From Bacteroidales bacterium (lineage in GTDB: Bacteria > Bacteroidota > Bacteroidia > Bacteroidales > ML635J-15): a stretch of 5,365 nucleotides of DNA. The notes beneath the pieces are model-generated. The model was given only the letters and a program-made list of their open reading frames with translations. It searched no databases and was not told where the DNA came from. The translations under genes were made by a program, and so were the position numbers. Each line of letters opens with the position of its first letter. Position 1 is the first letter of the stretch. The stretch covers positions 1 through 5,365 of the forward strand of contig SLSH01000326.1 of NCBI GenBank assembly GCA_007130555.1. The letters run 5' to 3'. Shown here in pieces: positions 1 to 5,365 of this stretch.

Positions 1-38
1 AATATATTTATTATTAACTCTTTAAAATTAAATCAAAA

Positions 39-1136
39 ATGAAAACAAATTTACAATTTTTCGCAGTGCTAATTGGACTTATTTGCTCAATGACAATTCA
101 TGCACAAACTACTGTAACCGATGGTAACTGGTCAAATCCTGAAACATGGGGCGGTGTCCCTCCTACAGGCAGTGGTAATGTAGTTATTAATCACACAGTA
201 ACTCTGGATATTGACTATACCCATATAGCTAATTCTATTACAATAAATGCTTCAGGTGCTTTAAACGGGAATTCATCTATGAGGTTATTTACCCTGAATT
301 ATCCAAATGGTACGGCAACAATGACTGTAAATGGCTCTTTTAATATTGCAAGAACTTTTTTGGTTTCTAATACCGTCAATAATAATGGAATATTTCAATC
401 CGACAGTTTATTAAATTCTTCCGATTTAACTATTAGTCCCGAAGCAACAATAAATACTTCACAATTTATGAATAATTCAGAAGGAACATTAAACAACAAT
501 GGAACAATTACATCTGTTGATTTTTTAAATATTGAAACTGTTACTAATTACGGCACTATTACTACAAATGATTTTACTAACTCAAAAAGTTTCACAAATA
601 CTAGTGACGGAGTCCTACTGATAACTAATGATTTTTCAAACATAGACACTTTGGCATCTCCGGCAATATTTACCAATGATGGAATGGTAACAGTAGAAAA
701 CAACTGGCATAATGGGAATCAGGTAAACGGCTCGGGTAGATTTTGTATTTCTAACAATACATGGAATTCAGGTTCAATGAGTGGAACTTTTGATTTCTGT
801 GACCTGACAGGAGGCGAAGTTGATTTAAATACAGGAACAATTTCAGAAACAATTACATACTGCTTATTTTCTTGTTTAACCGAAATTAATGAACTTGTTG
901 ATAATTCGCTTATAAGTGTTTTTCCAAATCCTGCAAAAACACATATTACAATTAGTTCTGAGGCTACCAAAACTTTAACGGTTGAAATATTTGACCTTAC
1001 AGGAAAACTTGTTACATCAGCAAAAATACAGACAAATGAGGAGTTTAATATCAGCAGTCTGAACAGTGGAGTTTATCTGTTAAAAATTACTGACGAAAAA
1101 AGAATTTCATTTACAAATAAACTTATAAAACAATAA
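39..1136 (+). CDS. Secreted T9SS type A sorting-domain protein with G8-like N-terminus and solenoid-like repeats
   Basis: Complete 365-residue protein predicted to be exported and passed through the type IX secretion system to the cell surface or medium. Residues 1-22 form a signal peptide (Lys near the start, hydrophobic core, cleavage likely after HA before Gln23). Residues 26-60 carry the 'GNWSNPETWGG' segment and a hydrophobic beta-strand run that resembles G8-type modules of many Bacteroidota surface proteins. Residues about 110-230 are Asn/Thr-rich with loose repeats of the 'NNGTIT..DF.N' kind, suggesting a beta-solenoid. Four Cys follow (236, 254, 275, 279), which could form two disulfides. 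Residues about 288-365 are the sorting domain: 'VFPNPAK', then 'VEIFDLTGK', then 'LNSGVYLLKI', ending in basic 'KLIKQ'. No catalytic motif is visible, so an adhesive or structural role is a guess. The only upstream Met is at 39; the 38-base leader is AT-rich without a Shine-Dalgarno. Family assignment is firm, function unknown. Confidence 0.92.
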   Translation: MKTNLQFFAVLIGLICSMTIHAQTTVTDGNWSNPETWGGVPPTGSGNVVINHTVTLDIDYTHIANSITINASGALNGNSSMRLFTLNYPNGTATMTVNGSFNIARTFLVSNTVNNNGIFQSDSLLNSSDLTISPEATINTSQFMNNSEGTLNNNGTITSVDFLNIETVTNYGTITTNDFTNSKSFTNTSDGVLLITNDFSNIDTLASPAIFTNDGMVTVENNWHNGNQVNGSGRFCISNNTWNSGSMSGTFDFCDLTGGEVDLNTGTISETITYCLFSCLTEINELVDNSLISVFPNPAKTHITISSEATKTLTVEIFDLTGKLVTSAKIQTNEEFNISSLNSGVYLLKITDEKRISFTNKLIKQ

Positions 1137-1164
1137 ACCAAGTTTTTGTACAACTAACAGCAAC

Positions 1165-3180
1165 TTAGCGACACGTTATTTCAAAATTTTCAATTGATTT
1201 TTCCAGAAACTCTATAAAAGCCTCTGTATTATTATTGTATGTCATTGGTTTTGCAAGCGCTTTCCCTTCCGTAGATATTGTGGCATAATATGGTTGTGAA
1301 TTATTATTAAAATTAACTACCTGTATATCTGCATTTGCTTCTCCAAGTCTTTTTTTGATTTTTCCGTCATTTTTTGACACAAACCTGTCTTCTTCGTCCA
1401 GTTCGATAACTCTGTCATCGACATACAATGCAATCAAAATAAACTCATTATTAAAATACTCCTGAACCCTTTTGTCCGACCATATTTCCCCCTGCATTTT
1501 TTTACAATTACTGCAGGAATGTCCCGTAAAGTATAGTAATACAGGTTTATTCTGCGATTTTGCACATTCAATTCCCTGCTTATAATCAAAATATGCATTT
1601 ATATTATAAGGTAAAAATAATCTGTCGGCATATTTTGGTTCGTCGCATAATGTACTTGCGGCAGTTTCGGATTTTCCGGCAAATAAATTAATTTTTTGTG
1701 CAGTCATCGGTGGTAATAATCCCGATATAGTTGAAAGATTTGCTCCGAATATTCCCGGAATTAAATAAACAGCTATTAAAAAAGAAATAATTACCGGTAT
1801 CAGTCTGAAAAATCCTGTTTTTTTCACCTGTGTATCATGAGGGAATTTAATTTTTCCAAGCAAATATAATCCCAACAATATAAAAATGACAGCCCATATT
1901 GCAATATAAATGTCTCTGCTAAGAATATTCAGATGATAATTCTGGTCTATATTTGATAAAAATTTCAATGAAAAAGCAAGAATTAAGAAGCCCATTACAA
2001 TTTTGACAGAATTCAGCCATCCTCCTGATTTTGGTAGTTTATTTAGCCTGTTCGGAGATATTGCCAGAATAGTAAATGGCAATGCAAACCCGAGTCCGAA
2101 TCCGAACATTCCGATTGACGGTTGCAATATACTTCCGGTAGTTGCCTGTACCAGAAGTGCTCCGATAATAGGACCTGTGCACGAAAAGCTAACAATCACA
2201 AGAGTCAACGCCAGAAAAAAAGATGCAATCATTCCTCCTTTATCAACTTGTTTATCTGCTTTATTTATTAACGAAGACGGTAAAACAAATTCAAACAATC
2301 CGAACAATGATGCGGCAAAAACAATAAACAGCACAAAAAATATTAGATTTGGTATCCAGCTTGTGCTTAAAACAGTTGTAAAATCTGCTCCCGCACTTGT
2401 AAGAGAGATAATTACTCCTACCAGAGTATAAAGTATTACTATTGAAATCCCGAAAATAAGAGCTTTTATAATACTGTTAAGCTTAGATGAACTTTTTTTA
2501 ATAAAAAAACTGACGGTCATCGGTATCATGGGGAACACGCAAGGAGTTAGTATTGCCAGTATTCCGAATAGAAATGCAATCAAAAGAAATGAAATAATAC
2601 TATCGTGTTCCTGCATACTTTCGTATGGATTATCAGTAACAATCACGGGAGTCATTTTTTGCGATTCTTTTTCGCTTAAATATTCGTGCTCTTCTTCGGT
2701 TTTTTCTCCGCCGCCGATGGGGATATTAAAATCATGCCCTATATTTATACATCTTCCGTCAACATAGCATACTTGTCCTGCTACTGCACCTGTCAGATTA
2801 AATCCGTCATTTGTTTTAAGTCTGATTTTTTGTTTAAATTCTGCTTTCTCTGTAAAATACCTGATATTTACTTTAAATATTTCGTCAAATTTTTCGGATG
2901 GTTCGATTATTTCTTCGACAATACCAATTAATTCGTATTTTCCGGACTCCTCAAAATCAAAACGCAGGTGCAATGGTCCTCCTTCTTCGAAAAACTGGGA
3001 ATACATATCCCATCCATCGTTAATTTCGGCATTTAATATCAGATAAATATAATTTTCGTCTATTTTTTCAATTTTTGTTTCCCATTTTACGGGTTCTTCT
3101 ATTTGAGCCGTCAGATTATTCCAAATCCCCGACAATGCTAACAACAAAACAATTACGGGAATATTTTTTTTGACCTTCAT
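1165..3180 (-). CDS. dsbD: Thiol:disulfide interchange protein DsbD (protein-disulfide reductase)
   Basis: Inner-membrane protein that moves electrons from cytoplasmic thioredoxin to periplasmic thiol proteins, feeding disulfide isomerisation and often cytochrome c maturation. Numbered from the 3180 start (671 residues): signal peptide 1-25 ending LTA before Gln26; N-terminal alpha domain about 30-155 with the redox pair Cys138/Cys144 (CYVDGRC, the same five-residue spacing as E. coli C103/C109); about eight membrane segments between 195 and 480 with the membrane redox Cys214 in 'LTPCVFPM' and Cys334 in 'SFSCTGP'; C-terminal thioredoxin fold about 525-665 with CSNC at 556-559 and cis-Pro630 (QPYY). 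All six expected cysteines are present. Extra Cys at 512, 539 and 670 are unusual. Start choice: in-frame ATGs at 3222 and 3210 overlap the end of rng and put a long extension before the signal peptide; 3180 gives a normal signal peptide and has the same TTTTTAATATG context as the HU start. It lies 10 bases after the rng stop, so co-transcription is likely. Confidence 0.94.
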   Translation of the reverse strand: MKVKKNIPVIVLLLALSGIWNNLTAQIEEPVKWETKIEKIDENYIYLILNAEINDGWDMYSQFFEEGGPLHLRFDFEESGKYELIGIVEEIIEPSEKFDEIFKVNIRYFTEKAEFKQKIRLKTNDGFNLTGAVAGQVCYVDGRCINIGHDFNIPIGGGEKTEEEHEYLSEKESQKMTPVIVTDNPYESMQEHDSIISFLLIAFLFGILAILTPCVFPMIPMTVSFFIKKSSSKLNSIIKALIFGISIVILYTLVGVIISLTSAGADFTTVLSTSWIPNLIFFVLFIVFAASLFGLFEFVLPSSLINKADKQVDKGGMIASFFLALTLVIVSFSCTGPIIGALLVQATTGSILQPSIGMFGFGLGFALPFTILAISPNRLNKLPKSGGWLNSVKIVMGFLILAFSLKFLSNIDQNYHLNILSRDIYIAIWAVIFILLGLYLLGKIKFPHDTQVKKTGFFRLIPVIISFLIAVYLIPGIFGANLSTISGLLPPMTAQKINLFAGKSETAASTLCDEPKYADRLFLPYNINAYFDYKQGIECAKSQNKPVLLYFTGHSCSNCKKMQGEIWSDKRVQEYFNNEFILIALYVDDRVIELDEEDRFVSKNDGKIKKRLGEANADIQVVNFNNNSQPYYATISTEGKALAKPMTYNNNTEAFIEFLEKSIENFEITCR

Positions 3181-3190
3181 ATTAAAAAAT

Positions 3191-4741
3191 TTAATAAACA
3201 ATTTTTTCATCTTTATTATCAAATATGTGGAACTCCATATACGAGTATGCCATCATTGGATTAATAACGATTTTACATTTAAATTGTTTTTGCAATTTTT
3301 TTCTGATTGAAGCGAATCCTTTTGTAAGATATGCATGAACAAATGGGTGTACTTTAACAACTAAATGATTGATTTTATGTTTATTAATAATAAATTTTAT
3401 TGAATTTTCGATTTGGTCCTGGAGTCCTATACTTGCAGATATTTGTCCTGTTCCTGTACAGCATGGGCATGTTTCGTTTGTATTTATTTCTATTTCCGGT
3501 CTGACTCTTTGTCTTGTAATTTCCATAAGGCAGAATCTGCTGAGAGGGGCAATATTGTATTTTGCTCTTTCGTCTCCCATTGATTCTTTCATTTTTTCAT
3601 AAACCATTCGTTTATGTTCATTATCTTGCATATCAATAAAATCCACGACAATAATTCCTCCCATATCGCGAAGTTTAAGTTGTCTTGCAATTTCTTCGGC
3701 TGCAATTAAATTTACTGCCAAAGCATTTTCTTCCTGGTCTTTTTCGCTGTTACTTCGGGTTCCGCTGTTAACGTCTATTACGTGGGCTGCTTCGGTATGT
3801 TCAATAATAAGATAAGAACCGCTTTTCATCGGAACAGTTTTTCCGAATAATGTTTTTATTTGTTTTTCGATACCGAAATGATCAAAAATAGGTTCTTTAT
3901 CTTTATATAAATTTACGATTTTTTGTTTTTCGGGAGCGATTTGCTTTATAAAATTTTTAATTTCTTCGTATGTTTCTTCGTTATTAACAACAATTTTACC
4001 AAAAGATGCATTCAGGATGTCGCGTAAAATCACACTTGCTCTGTTGGCTTCTCCGAGAAGAAGTTTCGGGGGTTTTTTATTTTTTAAATTTTTATATAAA
4101 TTTTCCCATTTCTGAACTAATGAATTTAATTCGTCATCTAGTTCGCTGACCTTTTTTTTCTCTGCAACGGTTCTTATTATTGCTCCGTAATTATTTGGAA
4201 TAATACTTTCTATAAGCTTAATTAGTCTTACTTTTTCTTCGCTGGATTTTATTCTTTGACTAATTGAAACTTTGTTAGTAAAAGGCATTAAAACGATATT
4301 TCTTCCGGCAAGTGATATTTCGGAAGAAAGGCGTGGTCCTTTTGTAGATATAGGTTCTTTTTCTACTTGTACGAGTATATATTGTCCGGCATTTAGAACA
4401 TCGGTAATTTTGCCGTTTTTATCAATTTCTTTTTCCCGATTTATTTTACTAATTTTTATTTTTTTGGGTTTATAAGAAAGTCCTATATGCAGGAATTTGT
4501 TTAAGGTTTGAAAATTTGCTCCCAAATCCAGATAATGTAAAAAAGCATCTTTATTATATCCTATATCAATAAAGGCGGCATTTAATCCCTGCATAATTTT
4601 TTTCACTTTCCCGAGATAAATGTCTCCTACGGCAAATTTTGTATTGCTTTTTTCACGATTTAATTCAATCAGTTTTTTATTTTTGAGCAAAGCAATTTTA
4701 ATTTCGGACGGATTAACGTCCAAATATAATTCATTCTGCAT
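3191..4741 (-). CDS. rng: RNase E/G family endoribonuclease (RNase G-like)
   Basis: Single-strand-specific, Mg-dependent endonuclease acting in rRNA maturation and mRNA turnover in the cytoplasm. Numbered from the ATG at 4741 (516 residues, RNase G size, without the long degradosome tail of RNase E): S1 RNA-binding domain about 34-125 ('FAVGDIYLGKVKKIMQGLNAAFIDIG'-type start at 36); 5'-sensor region about 133-165 ('KGPRLSSEISLAG' to 'SISQRI'); DNase I-like catalytic domain with metal-binding Asp323 (VIDVNSG) and Asp367 (VVDFIDM), matching E. coli RNase E D303 and D346; Zn-link CPCC at 425-428, fitting CPxC; then a C-terminal dimer/KH-like region. All catalytic landmarks are intact. A GTG at 4762 would add seven residues (MAHPKDE), but the ATG start places 'MQNELYLDV' where relatives normally begin. 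It sits 120 bases after the miniprotein gene, with a strong palindrome in that gap, and ends 10 bases before dsbD. Confidence 0.95.
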   Translation of the reverse strand: MQNELYLDVNPSEIKIALLKNKKLIELNREKSNTKFAVGDIYLGKVKKIMQGLNAAFIDIGYNKDAFLHYLDLGANFQTLNKFLHIGLSYKPKKIKISKINREKEIDKNGKITDVLNAGQYILVQVEKEPISTKGPRLSSEISLAGRNIVLMPFTNKVSISQRIKSSEEKVRLIKLIESIIPNNYGAIIRTVAEKKKVSELDDELNSLVQKWENLYKNLKNKKPPKLLLGEANRASVILRDILNASFGKIVVNNEETYEEIKNFIKQIAPEKQKIVNLYKDKEPIFDHFGIEKQIKTLFGKTVPMKSGSYLIIEHTEAAHVIDVNSGTRSNSEKDQEENALAVNLIAAEEIARQLKLRDMGGIIVVDFIDMQDNEHKRMVYEKMKESMGDERAKYNIAPLSRFCLMEITRQRVRPEIEINTNETCPCCTGTGQISASIGLQDQIENSIKFIINKHKINHLVVKVHPFVHAYLTKGFASIRKKLQKQFKCKIVINPMMAYSYMEFHIFDNKDEKIVY

Positions 4742-4798
4742 TTCATCTTTCGGATGGGCCACTATTATTGACGGGTTTATAAGTTTTTATAAAACAAC

Positions 4799-4832
4799 AT
4801 CAATACTTTAAGCTATAGCTTAAAGTATTGAT
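4799..4832 (-). terminator. Perfect 34-base palindrome, probable terminator or attenuator between the bS22-like gene and rng
   Basis: Seventeen-base arms (ATCAATACTTTAAGCTA and its exact reverse complement) meet without spacer; with one mismatched pair the symmetry extends to 4796-4835. In RNA from the minus strand it folds into a stem of about 15 pairs with a small TATA loop, followed by GTTGTTTTATAAAAAC, which is U-rich but not a clean U run. It lies 29 bases after the miniprotein stop and 57 bases before the rng ATG, so a rho-independent terminator or partial attenuator is the simplest reading. A protein-binding operator or an mRNA leader structure is also possible. The symmetry is seen directly; the function is inferred. 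Confidence 0.6.
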
Positions 4833-4861
4833 ATTAAGAAACTCTCGTTATTCTGAAAAAA

Positions 4862-4954
4862 CTATTTCTTTTTTTTATGTCTATTTTTGCGTAAGCGTTT
4901 TTTCCTCTTATGCGTAGCCATTTTATGTCTTTTCCTTTTTTTTCCGCTTGGCAT
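4862..4954 (-). CDS. Tiny basic ribosomal-type protein, bS22/mS38-like (AURKAIP1/COX24 domain)
   Basis: A 30-residue ORF, ATG at 4954 and TAG at 4862-4864, beginning MPSGKKRKRHKMATHKRKKR and ending in HKKKK. Nineteen of the residues are Lys or Arg and three are His; there are no acidic residues. The 'KKRKRHKM.THKRKKRLRKNR' pattern matches the AURKAIP1/COX24 C-terminal domain, which includes mitochondrial small-subunit protein mS38 and the mycobacterial 30S protein bS22 ('KKRRKRM.KKKHRKLLRRTR'-type). Those proteins bind rRNA of the small subunit near the decoding region; a ribosomal role here is inferred from that likeness. The gene follows HU by 14 bases on the same strand and probably shares its transcript. 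There is no Shine-Dalgarno (AATATTTATATATT precedes the ATG), as for its neighbours. Its size makes it easy for gene finders to miss. The reading frame and similarity are clear; the assignment was made by eye, not by a profile search. Confidence 0.85.
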   Translation of the reverse strand: MPSGKKRKRHKMATHKRKKRLRKNRHKKKK

Positions 4955-4968
4955 AATATATAAATATT

Positions 4969-5250
4969 TTAATTATTATTTTTTACTTTATAAACAAATG
5001 ATTTAGAAGGTTTAAAAGCAGGAATTTTATGAGCCGGAATTATTATAGTTGTATTTTTCGAAATATTCCTGGCTGTTTTTTCTGCTCTTTGTTTTACAAT
5101 AAAACTTCCAAAACCCCTAAGATATACATTTTCTCCGTCAATAATAGATTTTTTAACAGTTTCCATAAAAACTTCTACTGTCCTTTGAACAGTAACTTTT
5201 TCGATTCCTGTACTGGTTGAAATTTCATTTACAATATCCGCTTTTGTCAT
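4969..5250 (-). CDS. HU family DNA-binding protein
   Basis: A 93-residue nucleoid protein of normal HU/IHF length, expected to dimerise and bend DNA. The N-terminal helices begin 'MTKADIVNEISTSTGI' and run to about residue 40. The saddle 'VYLRGFGSFIVKQR' (about 43-56) leads into the DNA-grasping arm 'ARNISKNTTIIIPAHKIPAFKPSKSF' region (about 60-85), and the last helix ends KVKNNN. The canonical arm tip is RNPxTG with a proline that intercalates into DNA; here the same place reads RNISKN, so Ile replaces that Pro. This variant also occurs, from memory, in other Bacteroidota HU proteins. The start at 5250 is the only suitable Met and is preceded by AAAAAAGTTTTTAAT, with no Shine-Dalgarno. It heads the minus-strand series with the bS22-like gene and rng downstream. 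HU or IHF subtype cannot be decided by eye, so no symbol is given. Confidence 0.94.
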   Translation of the reverse strand: MTKADIVNEISTSTGIEKVTVQRTVEVFMETVKKSIIDGENVYLRGFGSFIVKQRAEKTARNISKNTTIIIPAHKIPAFKPSKSFVYKVKNNN

Positions 5251-5309
5251 ATTAAAAACTTTTTTAAATTATTATTAAATATTATATTTTCTATATAAAT
5301 TTGAATTTG

Positions 5310-5317
5310 CAAATATA
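5310..5317 (-). promoter_or_regulatory. Bacteroidota-type -7 promoter element for the HU gene
   Basis: On the minus strand this reads TATATTTG, a full match to the TAnnTTTG -7 consensus used by the Bacteroidota primary sigma factor, followed by CA. It would place transcription start near 5303 and give a leader of about 50 bases to the HU ATG. A run of ten A (5320-5329) lies immediately upstream. A TTTG is present at 5346-5349 (minus strand), but its 28-base spacing is longer than the usual 19-21, so the -33 element is weak or absent. The rest of 5251-5365 is AT-rich and shows no gene. Confidence 0.55.
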
Positions 5318-5365
5318 CATTTTTTTTTTAAATAAAAAATTTAATCAAATATTTTTTTCTTTTAA

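Noticed and set aside
719..970. Minus-strand ORF inside the T9SS cargo gene
   Set aside because: It is a shadow of the coding frame, which has a signal peptide and a sorting domain; nothing in it is recognisable.
1141..1155. Possible bidirectional terminator between the convergent T9SS and dsbD genes
   Set aside because: Only a four-pair AGTT/AACT stem around a TTGTACAA palindrome is present, with no following U run; it is too weak to call.
2003..2931. Plus-strand ORFs at 2003-2431, 2528-2767 and 2686-2931
   Set aside because: They lie antisense within dsbD, whose domains and six redox cysteines are intact; their translations resemble no protein family.
4742..4762. GTG start for rng at 4762, adding seven residues
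   Set aside because: The ATG at 4741 aligns with the usual N-terminus of the family and the added MAHPKDE has no family counterpart. It remains possible.
3369..4811. Plus-strand ORFs at 3369-3602, 4272-4475 and 4620-4811
   Set aside because: They are antisense to rng, with no recognisable motifs or plausible gene context.
5029..5220. Plus-strand ORF opposite HU
   Set aside because: It is entirely within the well-supported HU gene and its composition is that of a reverse-frame translation.
1..5365. Search by eye for CRISPR repeats, insertion-sequence ends, tRNA genes and phage or defence genes
   Set aside because: No regularly spaced repeats, transposase, cloverleaf or defence-type protein was seen; nearly all sequence is explained by the five genes.

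Overview
The window reads as a piece of chromosome from an AT-rich member of the Bacteroidota. The evidence is a secreted protein with a C-terminal type IX secretion sorting domain (a system confined to this phylum and relatives), a TAnnTTTG-type -7 promoter element, gene starts with no Shine-Dalgarno sequence, and Bacteroidota-type HU, RNase G and DsbD proteins. No genus can be assigned from the sequence alone.

Layout. Positions 39-1136 (+) hold a complete T9SS-exported protein with an N-terminal 'WSNPETW' G8-like segment, a beta-solenoid-like middle and a sorting domain. It converges, across a 28-base gap, on a minus-strand series that is transcribed from right to left: an HU-family DNA-binding protein (4969-5250), a 30-residue very basic miniprotein resembling bS22/mS38 of the small ribosomal subunit (4862-4954), RNase E/G (3191-4741) and the membrane thiol:disulfide transporter DsbD (1165-3180). 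A likely promoter for HU lies at about 5310-5317. A perfect 34-base palindrome (4799-4832) separates the HU/miniprotein pair from rng. It is either a terminator/attenuator between two transcription units or a structured element in the rng leader.

How the genes fit together. HU (nucleoid), the ribosomal-type miniprotein (small subunit) and RNase G (rRNA maturation and mRNA decay) form a growth-related information-processing cluster. dsbD follows rng by only 10 bases and probably rides on its transcript, although its product works in the envelope by passing reducing power from cytoplasmic thioredoxin to periplasmic thiol proteins. The T9SS cargo gene is a separate unit.

I see no mobile element, CRISPR array, tRNA, rRNA or defence-type system. 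This is mostly ordinary core genome. The two items most worth attention are the easily missed ribosomal-type miniprotein and the perfect palindrome in front of rng.
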